This document shows positions 47,001 to 59,177 of a DNA stretch of 64,000 nucleotides, piece by piece. Made by a program: the position numbers and the translations under genes. The notes beneath the pieces are model-generated. The model ran no database searches and was not told where the DNA came from. It saw nothing but the letters and a program-made list of their open reading frames with translations. Each line of letters starts with the position of its first letter. The stretch's first letter is position 1. The DNA comes from Paraphaeosphaeria minitans (lineage: Eukaryota; Ascomycota; Dothideomycetes; Pleosporales; Didymosphaeriaceae). The DNA lies in the NCBI GenBank assembly GCA_015832175.1, contig WJXW01000011.1, positions 1,488,001-1,552,000 on the forward strand, given 5' to 3'.

Positions 47001-47889
47001 ACGACAGGTTTGCTATATTCCCACACGGTGGGATCATATACATCACGGATGACGTATTCCTGAAGGAGCCACAACTAGCGTTGACTATCTTTGAGCACTT
47101 CTCCGCCAAGATTGAAGCAGGCAGGAACGTCGACAGTGATGTCATCCCAGGGATGTACATCAACGATGGAATTTTGCTTTGGCGAATTGGTGTGCGACCG
47201 GAACTCATGAAGTGGATTGGTGATATCTGCGTGAACCATCAAGCAGAGATTGAAGGGGGAGACCTAGATTATACAAGGTACGTTTCCGTCACCAATGCCG
47301 AATAAGTATGGCATGTGCTGACTTTGCCCTTAGCCTCGAGAAGCTGTACATTCTCCTGCATGACAGCGGTTATTGCGAGCCTGACGGGCATTTCGACCCT
47401 CCCGCCGACAATCGCCGTCTCGATTTCTTCCCAGTCATCTCCATGCGCCAGGATCTAGCAGAAGATGTTGGCCTGTACTATGAGGCGCGCAAAAAATCGC
47501 AGCACGAGGCTAACACGGATATGGCGCACCATTACTCTGGCCTAGTAGTGATGGAGCGCCGTAATTACCGCCACTACTTTGTCGTGCACACCAGCCCGGA
47601 GATGGTGGATTGGAAGGAGACGATCACAAATATCGAAGAGGTGATCACACCTGAGAAGTGCATTGAATACTTCGAGCAAGCGCCCAAGGGCAGCAGGTTC
47701 GATGGCTACGAGTGGTCTTATCCGACGAAGAGGACTGACAGCGTCACTGCTCTTTCGAGCGACCAGCCCGTTCAGAACAGCCAACCTTTCCAGAACAACC
47801 AAAAGAACCAGAAGAACCAGCTCGTTCAAAACAGTAAGTGCGGTGATTGCGGATTAAATAGCGCTGAATGCCCGTGCGGCTATGTTTGA
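44083..47889 (+). CDS. Chromodomain protein with five CCCH zinc fingers
   Basis: Exons 44083-44288, 44336-45363, 45429-47277 and 47334-47889 give 1,212 residues, all junctions in phase. The first intron is a GC-AG intron. Spliced residues about 36-90 look like a divergent chromodomain (VFDVDDIIAQR ... LAKFTDYP ... SQWLYSH ... LLDSWRVKR). A Lys/Arg/Ser-rich disordered region follows. Five CCCH fingers lie at C399-H419, C449-H469, C509-H530, C560-H581 and C636-H655, with C-x7-9-C-x6-7-C-x3-H spacing; fingers 2-5 are followed by a (K/R/D)-(N/Y)-T-G tetrapeptide. The C-terminal half (about 800-1160) is a globular region of unknown type, and the tail has CGDCGLNSAECPCGYV. Probably a nuclear protein linking methylated histone and RNA. 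Function is unknown. Confidence 0.82.
44289..44335 (+). other. GC-AG intron in the chromodomain gene
   Basis: 47 nt, donor CACAG/GCAAGT, acceptor TTGTCCAG. Removing it joins the two halves of the chromodomain (YPLHR to SQWLYSH) in frame; no GT donor gives the same join. Confidence 0.72.
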
Positions 47890-48565
47890 CAGCCTGTCTT
47901 TCGCTGCGTGGAATTAATGGGATGGCGTTTGCGCTATTGTATAGGTATACCCTGGTATGGGCCTCGGTCGTGTTTATGGGTATGTTAAGGACACGAGTTT
48001 ACGGCCTTTTTCATTTTACAAGTGCCTTGAGGGTTCTAGCACGAGATTGAATGCAACTGATTTCTCCAGTCTTTGCGCTCGCGCGACGTACGGGTAACAT
48101 GTCTACAGGTGCGACGAAGAATCAACTTGAATAGAGACCCTTATACTTGAATTCAAATCAAGCCTGAGGGGGGTCGCGCAGTCTTCGTCTGATTGCACGT
48201 TGATCGATTAATCAAGCTTACTCTGCAAATGTAGCTACGGCCAGTGAGCTCTAATCATGACAATGGCTTCTCTCTAGGAATGCTCATCATGGCATAATGC
48301 TGCCCCGTTGTTTAATGCATACCTAGAGCTTTGGAGTAGGCGCTTGCACGTGCATCCCTCGCCAAACAACACCCCTGACGTAGGCCCGGCGCTAGCGCTG
48401 CACCGCCACGCCTCGGCAATCCGGGGTACATTCCACCTGTCACTCCTTGGTGGCGACTTTCGCTCGTATATCAGTCTCCCACGGACTGTCTCCTCCCACC
48501 AACAATCCACGCTCAAACCAAACCAAACCAAACCGAATCACCACTTCCACTTGCCCACCGCCAAC
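47890..48565. other. Intergenic, 676 bp
   Basis: 3' flank of the chromodomain gene and 5' region of the small membrane protein, with CCAAACCAAACCAAACCG just upstream of its ATG. No gene. Confidence 0.4.
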
Positions 48566-49015
48566 ATGGACGAAGATCTCATCGCCCTCTGCGTCATGGT
48601 CGGCGTCCTCATCGTCTTCCCCCTCTCCGTCGTCGCTCTCGTCCTCGGCAGCGTCGCCTACGCTCGCACCAAAGCCTGGGACCGCGCACGCAACCATCTA
48701 TCCAACGCACAGGAGTCTCTTCTACCCACCGCTGAAGATGACGACAGCGAGTTCTACGACACAGACGACGAGGCCGAGGCCAACGAGCGCAAGGACGAGG
48801 AGGCGCGCGACGCTATGATGACGTTTGGGCAGAAGTGGCGCAAGGAGTTTGGCAAGGCGTGGAAGGGGAAGGGGATGATGCAGATTCAGAAGGAGAGGGA
48901 GAGGGAGGAGAGGAGGAAGCTGGCGAAGGCTGTGGCGAAGGAGTTGGATAGGCGGGAGAGGAGGGCGGCGAGGAAGGCGGATACGAAGGAGGGGTTGCCG
49001 AGGTATGAGGCGTAG
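48566..49015 (+). CDS. Small single-pass membrane protein with charged coiled tail
   Basis: Single exon, 149 residues. MDEDLIALCVMVGVLIVFPLSVVALVLGSVAYAR has a short acidic N-terminus and one membrane segment (about residues 6-32). A linker with an acidic stretch follows (DDDSEFYDTDDEAEANERKDEE), then a strongly basic helical tail (KEREREERRKLAKAVAKELDRRERR). The start at 48566 is preferred because the membrane segment follows immediately and the upstream open frame is low-quality. Topology suggests a short lumenal or outer end and a cytosolic charged tail. No family recognised. Confidence 0.62.
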   Translation: MDEDLIALCVMVGVLIVFPLSVVALVLGSVAYARTKAWDRARNHLSNAQESLLPTAEDDDSEFYDTDDEAEANERKDEEARDAMMTFGQKWRKEFGKAWKGKGMMQIQKEREREERRKLAKAVAKELDRRERRAARKADTKEGLPRYEA

Positions 49016-50356
49016 ATGGTGGTGTGGTGTGGTAGGAGGACGGAGGGGAGGGGTTGAGTGAATTGACGAGGGGAGGGGTTGAGTAGAATGGCGAGGGGAG
49101 GTTCACCTTTGGTTGAGAATGATATACCCTAGACCACGGCGTTTTGTTTTAGTAAACCACAAAAGGAATTGAGTGTGGCGCAATGCGTGGAATATTCCGT
49201 GAGAAGTCTTGTGCAGACTGCGGGACAGACGTCATCTTGGCTGCCCGTTGTCTCGCGTGGTCGCTTCAGAATCGCGTAGTAACATCTACGCGCAGATGAC
49301 CATGACGAGCTGAATTTGTTGAATAAGAAATAGCTTTCCTGATCTCATGCATTCCTACTCCACGCACTCTCTTCATCACCCGTGTAGAGCATCAAAATCT
49401 CATTGGCGGGCCAGTATCCGAGTAAGCAGGTGAGTTCTTGGAAGGTATTTTATATAGCCTATGTTTTATGAGAATGCGACGAGCGTAGCCCGCCTCGCTC
49501 CACAAATTGAGACTGTTGGCTGCTTATGGATGTGGTGGACTTCGGTTGTGAAGCCGTTGAGCGGGAGGCGAACCAGGGTATTGGGATGATCGTCTGCGGG
49601 CCGGCGTGCCTGGTCGTCTACCATCTACCTAGCGACAAAGGCGCCCGCAAAGAGTACGGCGCCTGCGAGATAGCCTCACACTTGTAGAACTCCGCAGCCA
49701 GCGCAATACACAGCTGGCAGAGAAGTCATGACAGCGAGTGCAAGGGTTCAGATATCGAGCTGAAGGGCAGCAAATGCGCCAGCCAATCAGAAGCAACGCA
49801 GCATCAGATACGCCAAGCGTCTCCACGTCCAGCGTCACCGGCTGCACGTTCTCCACGGCTCGTTCTTGTTCTCGTGCGCGTAGGCGGCCGCCGCACTCAC
49901 TCTTTGCAAACGCCGACCCTATTGCCCCGACACATGTTGAGGAGCTTAGAATGGTCGGATGCCCCTGCCCAGATCACTTTTTGCGGGCCACAGGCTGAGG
50001 TTGCACCGGCGATCCGACGTATACCTACACGGTCAGTATGCTTAGCGCGTTGTGCTCTGATAATATCTACCAGCGCTATGCGATTGTTGTGCTAATGCTG
50101 CTACTCAGACTCCAATTGTCCCTCCCACTTGCTTTCACTTACACACGCCTGTCGCCGCATTCACCGCCGTCGCGACGCGCAACCAACGAACCCCCACCGC
50201 GCTTCTAAGCCCCGCCCGCACGCGATCACCTTCATGTCCTGTTGCTTCCTCCACGCTCTACACCCGGAACACCGCCATTGTTAGGCATCTCCTGTTTATC
50301 AGTCTTTGCGCGCCCAAAACGCACGCCGCGCAACTCTCCGCACTTGCGCTCTCACC
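49016..50356. other. Gene-free stretch, 1.34 kb
   Basis: Intergenic between two plus-strand genes. Nothing recognisable; small opposing frames around 49.63-50.1 kb lack features. Confidence 0.4.
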
Positions 50357-52821
50357 ATGTCTGGTGCCGAGCGGCCGTCGGAGCAATCGGTGCCAACCAC
50401 AGGACTGAAGCGCAAGCAATTGTCAGACCAAGACCAGGAAGACCAGGACCAGCTAGATGTCATTTTCAAGCGCATCAAGACTGCTATTCCGCGCGCGCCA
50501 TACATCCTCTCGACACCCTCCCTCAACCCGTACAGGTACCATTCTTCACAAGAGGCGCGCGCATGGATGCTGGGACATTTGTTCAAGTACGAGGAGGAGT
50601 ATTTGCAGTACCGAACCTATCTCTTTCGCGAACCGTACCGGGACTGCTTCACCCTGCAGCCAGGCGAAGACGACGAGCCCGAGGCGCCCCTTCCAAGATC
50701 CCAGTCGGCCGCCTTTTCCAGTGAGCGGCCGAAGAAGAAGATCAGCCTTGCCGACTATAAGAACAAGCAGGCCAATGGCGCCAGCGCGCCGGGTTCCAAG
50801 AAGGTATCGCCGGCGCTGCAGCCTACGAAGCCTAGTGTTGCCCAAACGAACGGAGTCAAGTCGTCAAACACGCAAGCTCCGGCGCATGAGCAGGAGAAGG
50901 TTGACTCGGCGCAAACGAAACGGTATGTCGCGCGGACTTTTCGTTTGAACTGCGCTGACAGATTTGCAGGCCTGAGAAGAAGTTGTCTGAGAAAACGGAG
51001 AAGCGCGACCGCGCCGACTCTGCTCCGTCATCACAAAAGTACGAGTCTGCAGAATCCAAGATTAATATTGACAGATCTGGTCCCTCTAACTCAACGCCTC
51101 ACGGTTTGCCGCCAATGTTGTCACCAGTGGAACAGCCGCTGAGCAATCCGCATGGCCTTCCTACTATTCTTTCGCCCACTCTTCCTCCGAATATTCAGGT
51201 GGAGCTCGATCGAATAGAGACGCGAAGCCGGGCGGACTCCAACACTTCAGTTTCATCGTCCGATCACAACAGAAGCCAAACTTTGCACGTGCCCGAACGC
51301 ACTGCATCGAAGAAGCCCGTCGCCACTAAGAATGGAGAGTTATCGCAAAAGGTCTCCCGAGCGCGGTCGATCTCGATTAACGGAAAGTCGCCGCTTGATG
51401 AGCCCGTCGATCACAGCAATGGCCATGAAACGATCCTCATTGTGAAGCTCAAATTCTCCAAGAAGTCACGGGAGACGCTAAAGAGGCTACTTGCACTCCC
51501 ACCCAAACGAGATGCCACTACCACTAGGAAGGAACGCGATGAGCCACCACAAAAATCGGCGACGCAAAACAAGGCTTCAGATAGTGTTGAGAAGAAATCC
51601 AAGCCGATACCAAAGGTCGCGGTACGCCGCCCTGAGCACCCGACAACTGCGTCCAAGGCCCCCGTACCAACAATCAAGGTTACGGAGAAGCGGCCACGGG
51701 AAGACGATTCGGCTCAAGCATCCCTGGTACCAGCCAAGCGTCCAAGATCGTCCACGGTGTCGTCCCAACAGGACCGCCCTATCACCCCAAGAGACCAAAT
51801 CACCTCGTCTCCAGCTGCATCAAACAAATTGAGCGGGCAAAAGAGCCAAGGTCCATACGCCACGCCTCGCAAAGATCTCAAGGCGGTGAACATGCTTCGA
51901 ACAAACTCCACAGAAAGCCAGCACTCTACTCCCGGGAGGTCAGGCGCGACACCGACGGGTGCTCGTCTGGATCCTCAAGCGCATGCATCTATACCGCCTC
52001 TAGGCGGCAAGAAACAGATGGATATCTCACTGCTGCAGCAATCATCGATGAAGCTGAACCAAATGGGACGGTCGTTAAAGCACGAAGGCCAGAAGCTGGA
52101 GCGCGAGAAAGCTGCGAAGTTCACCAAGGCAGACCAAAAGCACGCTGCCGTCATTGGTCTCGAATGCATACTGTAAGTGTTCCCATCCCTACCCTCTGTG
52201 CTCTACCTGACCCACCCAACCAGCTCCTACATGGCCGCCTACCACGCGCAAGACCAATCCCTCCAGCTCCGCGGCCGCCCTGCCGAAGTCGAATCGACCT
52301 GGAAAACCCTCCTTCCCCTGTGCTCCTCCTACGCGCGCCTCACAAAGGACTTTGCGCACCTCGACGGCTTCCGCTCCTACCTCGGCGCCGTCATCGCCGC
52401 AAACATATGCACACACGTCGCGCCGCGCGCACCCAACCCCAAGGCCCACGACTCCCCGCACGAGCTCTCCGTCGCGGAGCTCACCAAGCAGCACGCCCAG
52501 CTCACCGAGAACCTCGGCCTGCTGTCTGACCACTACCAGAAGCTGCAGCGGCACACGGCCGATGCGCGGGCTGCACTGCCAACAGAGCAGATAGCGAAGA
52601 TGTATCCTAAGACGTGGGCGGGTGCGGAGTGGGATAAGAAGGCGGCAACGGAGAAGGTGGCTGCGACGAAGCTGAGCGGGCCGTACTTTTTGCCGATTCA
52701 CAACGACACTAGCCCGGTTCAGGCCGTGCGCTTTGGGCTGAGGTTCTTGGGCGAGTATTGTGAGCGGGAGGGCGTGGGGCATAGGTTGAAGATCAATTTG
52801 GAGAGGCCCGGCGGGGAGTGA
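50357..52821 (+). CDS. Basic, mostly disordered nuclear-type protein of unknown function
   Basis: Exons 50357-50922, 50970-52172 and 52224-52821 give 788 residues; introns of 47 and 51 nt in phase. The N-terminus contains GLKRKQLSDQDQEDQDQLD and a helical stretch (SQEARAWMLGHLFKYEEEYLQYRTYLF). Then comes the short motif KKKISLADYKNKQ, a pattern seen in several fungal nuclear proteins. A long Ser/Pro/Lys region with possible nuclear localisation signals (PAKRPRSS, EKRPRED) and LKFSKKSRETLKRLLALPP follows. The ordered C-terminal 250 residues are helical (QQSSMKLNQMGRSLKHEGQK, ELTKQHAQLTENLGLLSDHY). No catalytic motif. A transcription- or chromatin-related role is a guess from composition. Confidence 0.72.
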
Positions 52822-54123
52822 GGAGATTCCATCTGTCTTGTCTGGGCTTGATGAACGATGACGATTGGGGATGGAGAGAAGACCGTGCCTACGACGCACA
52901 TACACAGCACGATGTATGGCGAGCGAAAGCGTGTCCCACCCGCACTACCTACATGTACACCCACCACACATACACGCATCCGGCGTTCGAAGTGGTACAT
53001 TTTCCTTTTCCGCCTCTACCTCCACGGCGGCTCGGTTTCTCTCTTATCGGTCCGGGATCCTGCTCCCGTTAGCAATGTGATACCCACGAGGCAGCCTGTC
53101 GGCGACGTCCTCGTATCTGTTTGTTTGTTTTTTGTTTGTAATCTCTATCCACGTCAGCGGATGCGTGACCTGGAATATATGTGGGGGAAATGAAGCTACT
53201 CGTAGGCCCGGCCACATGGCATACGTGCTTCCCGGCCTCGAAGTCTTCGTTTGCCAGGGCGTGTCGCGAGGCACGTCGATGGCTATCCCAATGGGGTCCT
53301 GGCGCTCTTGCAGCAGGACGGTGCTTTTGGGGATCAAAGACGGCGAGTCTAGTGTCTTACGGTAGTTGTGCGCGGAATACGAAATCAATCAACGTGCCAT
53401 GCGAAGGTCTAGAATACCAGTCCTCTCATGCTTCCACGGCGAAGCCATGGGGAATGGGCAATCCGTGATGGGTTGGCTCCGAAGACAGCACAGCATAGCG
53501 TGCTTCGAGAGACGAGAGCCAGGCTCTAGTTTCGGTCAAGAGAAGCCTAGGTAGTATACCGTAAAACAGAACTTTTCATAGAGCATGCTGTCCACCCCCT
53601 TTTTCCCACTTGCCTCGAGAGAACTCGGTGATGTCCAGTAACGCTGACCGGTCCGTATGCCCAAGAACACAAGCCTATAGGTCCGATCCAGCCCCCCGAG
53701 TCGTCTTCGCCAACCGCGTCTTGGACGACTGCGTGGAGCGCATCGTACGTGTATCTACGATACCGTAGTAGATGGACTTTTGGAGTTGGTCGATTTGCCA
53801 CACCGACCTTCGAGAGCTTCACCTTACCTTACCTTACCTTACGCACAAACCGCACAACGCAAAGCCAGCAAAGCTTCCGGAGAGCGTACATCTCCAGCCG
53901 CGTAGGTAGGTATGGTTTCCCATCGTACGCTACCCACCCACCTACCCACCCAACGCCAGCCTCTGCTTGTACAGCGCCTCCCATCTTCCAGGCTAAAATG
54001 AACCTGAGCGATGCGACGTCCATGCTGTGTACGAATGACACCGAGCGGGACGCACCATCTGTGTGGGAACGGAAACTGGGTCTTTGGATATACATTGGAT
54101 CGATGTTGGGGGTGGGTAAGGTG

Positions 54124-54293
54124 GGATAGGATAGGATAGGATAGGATAGGATAGGATAGGATAGGATAGGATAGGATAGGATAGGATAGGATAGGATAGG
54201 ATAGGATAGGATAGGATAGGATAGGATAGGATAGGATAGGATAGGATAGGATAGGATAGGATAGGATAGGATAGGATAGGATAGGATAGGATA
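54124..54293. repeat. (GGATA)34 perfect microsatellite
   Basis: 170 bp made of 34 uninterrupted copies of GGATA, bounded by GTG and TCGCTC. No base deviates, which suggests recent expansion. Confidence 0.97.
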
Positions 54294-55871
54294 TCGCTCT
54301 TGCCAGCCCAGCCCAGCCCAGCCTTCCGCGAGATGTCGTAGATGGTTCTAACCCTAACCCCCTTACTCTTCAAGTGAATTCGAGATGAAAAGTCCAGTCC
54401 AGTCCAGTCTCCCAGCCGATGGACGCAACTTCACCATGACTACGAGTAATGAGACGGCCGCCCCATCCCATCTTCATTCTCCCGATACCTACCGTCTCCA
54501 AGAAAACTTCCAGGAGAGACCTCGATGAGATATGTCTGCCATCCTGGCATCCACCTCGACCCCGTCCTCGTCCGTGACTACTTCCAAAAGCGAGTTTCCG
54601 TCGCCCCGATGCCGCCCCGCGCTACTATCTGCTCAGAGCGTATCCCTCAGCACCGTCCCAACAATGCTTCCCACCACGCTGCCCAAAAGAAGGATAAAAA
54701 AAATCACTTTTACCTTGGTACGCCTACCCGAAACACGCCCCAGTCCCACACCCGCCGTGACATCGAACCCCCCTCACCCCCCGTACCACGACCTCGCGCC
54801 CCCCGCAGCCCACCACGCAAAACGTGGTACGAGACCGCGGTCGGCGCGGCGACTTCCCGGGTGTGATATTGGGGCTGGCGATCATAGCAGGTGGACCTGC
54901 AGATGCGGTGCGGGGCGGGGGTGTCCATCATCCGCAGCAATGTCTGCGGAGTTCAAGGTGAGAAAGGGCAGTCTGTAGCCGGGGCATGGGACGGCCGATG
55001 TTTCGTAACCTCAGGAGCGGGCGGGGAGATGCACGCCCAAGGCATCCGAGCAGGAGACAGCCTGGACGAGACGGGGCATCACGTGCACTCTGGACATCCA
55101 ATTCGACTTTGCCTACTGTGTCCACGGCACACGTCCGGAATGAAGAGAGCCCGAGCCTGAGCCTGAGCCATGCACCCCATCCACGCCTTGCACTCCCGGG
55201 AGAAAAATAAGAGGGAAGCAAAAAGCAAAGAGCGTCCACACGCCCGGTCCGTGGCCAGCGCCAGCCGGCTATTGTTTCAGGCGTCATAAAACCCACGGGA
55301 GACGAGAGATCGGCCAGGCATGCCATGTCGCCATCGCATATTTTCCCGGGCTAAACATAGCAGTCGGGGGTCGAGTTGGGTGAATAGACGGTAAACCCAC
55401 CGTGGTAAGAACATCGAGGGCCAATCGTTGGGCAGGAGAGCCGGTGGTACAGAGGCGAAACATGCGGACGGAGCTGATTCCGGAGACACACACCCCACTG
55501 CGCTCCACGAGGCATCTGTTGTGTTTGTTTGTAGAATCTGAGCCGAGTAGGGAGGATGAGCTAGTTTAGCCGGGCGTGAGTGCGATCTCAGCAGTCGCCG
55601 CGACATGACAGTGACATGTGCAGGAGGCTAATTCGGTTGGCTGAGGAGCACCGGTGGATTGGAGGGCAGGACGTTCGGAGGACGGGTGCGTGCGTCGGTG
55701 CATACATGGCGCCATGCAATGCTGTCTACCATGACCTTGTCCGCACTGCATCGGCCAGAAGCGCAGTCCCCCTCCCCTTCGCATGCGGTTGGTGTGCTTG
55801 AAATATGAGCCTCTGAGCCGCAAACACCAGTGCGGTGCTACTGGTCGGTCGGAGAGGTTCGCATCGCTTTG

Positions 55872-55987
55872 GGTACGGCGGGATGTACGGCGGGATGTAC
55901 GGCGGTAGGGCGGTAGAGCGGTAGAGAGGGCGGTAGAGCGGTAGAGAGGGCGGTAGAGCGGTAGGGTGGGATGTAGGACGGTAGGGC
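55872..55987. repeat. GGCGGTAGAGCGGTAGAGA tandem cluster
   Basis: First three GGGATGTACGGC units, then alternating GGCGGTAGAG and CGGTAGAGAG units, ending in GGATGTAGGACGGTAGGGC. About 115 bp in all, non-coding. Confidence 0.8.
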
Positions 55988-56837
55988 AATACGGAGCGGC
56001 GCTTAGGTGCATGTTTCGTTTGAAAGAACGCGAGGGGTGCGCGGTTTGCAGCTTAGCGCTTTCCTCGCGCAGACCCCCCTGGTGCCTGCATGAGGTCATG
56101 TGCCCGCATCTTCACCAGCTCGTGCCGCTGGCCCAGCGAACCCTCTTGGGAGAGAATAGCGCGCTCAACGAGCTGGATATCTTCTCTCTTTGGGAGCCGT
56201 GCAGTCGCCGCTCGTGGTACCCGGAGGGCTTGATAGGTTGACGTGGACGGGTCCGGACTGACGTGCAGTGTCGATTGTACGCGCAACCGCGCCACAACAA
56301 CCTCAACTGTGGGATGCGATGAGCAGCTGGGATCAACGGGACTGGGCAAGCAAGGGTCTCGAGGTACAGAGTAATTGCGTCCCACTATATTCTTCGCTAA
56401 CAAGTGCTTTTGTACAAGGCCGTTGCGTATTTTGAACAAAGGAAGATTGCTGACGTGAAAGGCGAGCTTAAGATATCGTACACGCACTGAAATGCAGGAA
56501 AGAACAACTGGTACAGTGTCCGTAAGGTCGTTAGATAGAAATAGAAGACATTATTGATATGCGACCGTGACATGTCCTTCATGAGAAGCAATGTATGCAG
56601 TGCAAAAGGAGGAATTTGGCAAAAGATCAAAAGGGAAAGCATGTGAATGGAAGAGACGGCGGAAAAGAAAGCAGAGCAGATGCATGCTCGTGAAATGCAC
56701 GACATGCGTAAAAGCTGCAGCATACCCTCCATTGATCCGGTGGTATCATGGGAATGTCATCATGACTGCGTGAAAAGGTCGTCGGAACGCTCTCAAATCA
56801 GATACCGCCGTGAATGCTTTTGTGACAAAAGGAACGC

Positions 56838-58007
56838 TCAGATGCCGACCGTGTCTTTGAACGAATGCGGTGTTGTTGTTCGGGGTTGGGTGTCTTCGAC
56901 TCCTTCCATTCGTACGTCCGACCCTAGACTTAGGCGCGGTGAAGGGCCTTGGGACCGATACTGTAGATGGGGAATGTGTGCGTCGCTGCTTTTCTTAGGC
57001 GAGGAGAAGGGAGCAGAATTGGGCGTAAAGTTTGAGAAGACCGAACTCGGATTCTCCGTAGCCGGTCGGAACAGGTTAGATGGCGAACCCAGTTCGAGTG
57101 GTGCGGGCTTCTGCTTCTTCTTGCCCGACGAAGATTCCGTGTTTGGCTCAGGCGGCTGTGTTCCCTGCGGTGTGGCTGCTCCAGTAGGCGCGGTTAGCGA
57201 AGCGCTTGGTGGCGTTCGCGCGTATGATAGCGGGCCTCCAGGCGAAGCGTGGGACGCGTCTCTCGACGTTATCGAGGGCCTCGACTTCCGAGGTGGGGGG
57301 TATGGCTCGCCCTTTGCCTGTGCCTCTTGTCTTCTCATTTCCGTCACTGCCTTTGGTGGCCGACCGCGCTTCTTCTTGTTCGCAGGTTCACCCACGGATG
57401 CTATGGTCGCTCCGTAGGTGGGTTGGTTGATCATGCTCATGTACGGGGGTTGGCTCGGTCGCGGCTGGATCGGTGTGTACGACTCGGGGTGCGGGCGCTT
57501 CTGTGGCATCTCGCGACCGCCGTGGTAGATCATGGGAGCCGTAGGCGGAGGGACAGGGTGTCTATACTCGGTCGGTTGGACCTGGGCGGCGAGGTCATCG
57601 AAGGCTCTGTGACAGGAACCAAGTGAGCGGCCTAGGTGAGAGGGTCAGCAACGACACGAGCCTACTGTTAGTGTTCGGTCGAAGCCCACTAGTCTTCCCG
57701 AGCAACTGAGGGGACAGCGACGGTGCAGGACAGCGACGGTACATGACAGCGACAGTACATGGCAGCGACAGTACGAGACAGCGGCTCACCGTTTGGCAGG
57801 ACCAGATCGTTCCACCTGACCTGGATGGCCGAGTCTCTTATGGCGCCGAAGAGCAGACGCGAGGGACTGGTGCCTGCCCTGAGCAAGACTTCGGCGAGTA
57901 GGTTTACCCTCTGGCAGGCGTGTGTCAGCGACTCGGGGGCGGTCCTGGCGGCTGGGGATGGCAGCACATACCTCGTGCTCTGACCACGGCTGTTCGTGGG
58001 GATCCAT
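56838..58007 (-). CDS. AT-hook protein with conserved N-terminal helical domain
   Basis: Exons 58007-57972, 57910-57790 and 57631-56838 give 316 residues; introns of 61 and 158 nt. MDPHEQPWSEHE joins RVNLLAEVLLRAGTSPSRLL, then FGAIRDSAIQVRWNDLVLPNG, then RSLGSCHRAFDDL. This compact helical domain (residues 8-70) resembles the short Myb-like N-terminal domain common in uncharacterised ascomycete proteins. A single AT-hook, NKKKRGRPPKAV, lies near residue 125, followed by a Pro/Ser-rich tail with KKKQKPAPLE. Likely a nuclear DNA-binding protein. The acceptor at 57632 (CCTAG) is chosen because it alone restores NGRSLGSC. The second intron carries a tandem repeat. Function unknown. Confidence 0.75.
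57713..57784 (-). repeat. 16-bp tandem repeat inside an intron
   Basis: Four and a half copies of a GACAGCGACGGTACAT-like unit (plus strand) in the second intron of the AT-hook gene, ending next to its donor. This explains why this intron is three times the usual length. Confidence 0.85.
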
Positions 58008-59103
58008 GCTGTGGCTACGTCCAGCAATGGGCGGGGAGAGGTGGACAAAATACTCGCCGCGAGTCGGGCGACATGCAACCAGACGAATAGGGTAACGAGC
58101 GATTAGCAGGCCGTAAGTAACGTAGGCGCAGAGGCGCGCGGTAAGAGAAGCGGACGTCGAGGTGGCGGCAGAGGTAGTAGGGCAATAACGAGAGTGATTG
58201 AGAAGGAATCGGGCAAACGAGAGAGACGAAACAAAAAGTATCAAGGAGACGTCATGCCAGCAGGCAGAGCGAGTCAGAAAGGAACCATGAGGCTGGTCGA
58301 CGGGAGGAGGAGAAGAAGAGACGGCGACGGGAGCAAGATTAGGGACAGACTGGAGAGGCGGGTTATAGAGAGTTTAGTGCAATGCAGCTCCGACCGTCCT
58401 GGATGATGACTTGCAGGAGCGCAATTTGACGATAAACTTGGGAGTGACTTTCTGCCGGCCGATGCACGGCGCAGCCAGGAGCAGTCAAGCGGGCTCCACC
58501 CGACTGCGCTGTTCGCGTTTCCAGTTGCTGCGAGGATGGTTCGTGGATGCGGGCGCCACCAAGGACTCAACGAGGACGCGGGAGAACAGCTGCGGGCCCA
58601 CGGCCAATGGGTGGTGGGCGCGGACCCCGGCATGGGCTGTAACACCACGCCGGGGCTGCCTGAGCCTGCCTGAGCCTGCTGGAGCCCTGCTACAGAGCGC
58701 ACACGGCCGCCTTTTGGAGCCGTCGAGCTGCTGGACCGAGGCGCACCTGCAGCTGTGTTGCGCCCATTGCAACGCATCGCAGTCAGGCCGCCGGAAACGA
58801 GAGGACAGGCGCAGGCGCGGGTGGTGGTGGTGGTGGAGCGTCGACGAAGGGGAGAGGGCGGAGGGAGAGGGCGGAGGGAGAGGGCGGAAGAGGAGCACGG
58901 TGGAGAGGCCCCATCTCACGGGGAAGCGGAAGGCATTGTCCGCACGATAGCTACGTGCTCAAGAGTCAAGAGGCAAGAAGTCAAGACGAGAACTCGCCGG
59001 CTCGCTGCACTGCCAGTGCCGGTGCCAGTGCCAGGTACAGAGGGTCTTTATACAGAGCTGCGACCCGCGCTGCCACGTAGCACCAATGGGCCTCCACGTC
59101 GAC

Positions 59104-59177
59104 CATGTGTGTGTCTCTCTCTCTCTCTCTCTCCCTCTCTCTCTCCCTCTCCCTCTCCCTCTCTCTCTCTGTGTGTG
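59104..59177. repeat. CT-rich microsatellite
   Basis: TGTGTGT followed by mixed CT and CCCTCT units and ending TGTGTGTG; simple sequence. Confidence 0.9.

Larger units (their letters stand above)
52822..56837. other. Gene-free stretch with pentanucleotide repeats, 4 kb
   Basis: No supportable gene. Contains ACCTT repeats (53821-53842), a (GGATA)34 tract, GCCCA repeats (54305-54322), CTAACCCTAACCCCC (54348-54362), AGTCC repeats (54391-54409) and a GGTAGAGC repeat cluster. Frames of 110-150 codons at 54525-54978 overlap in two registers, lack domains and sit in C-rich DNA; a small gene there cannot be excluded. Confidence 0.4.

Noticed and set aside
54525..54978. Possible small gene (two overlapping frames of 113 and 148 codons)
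   Set aside because: Low-complexity, C-rich, no domain, no conserved splice pattern; kept as non-coding with doubt.
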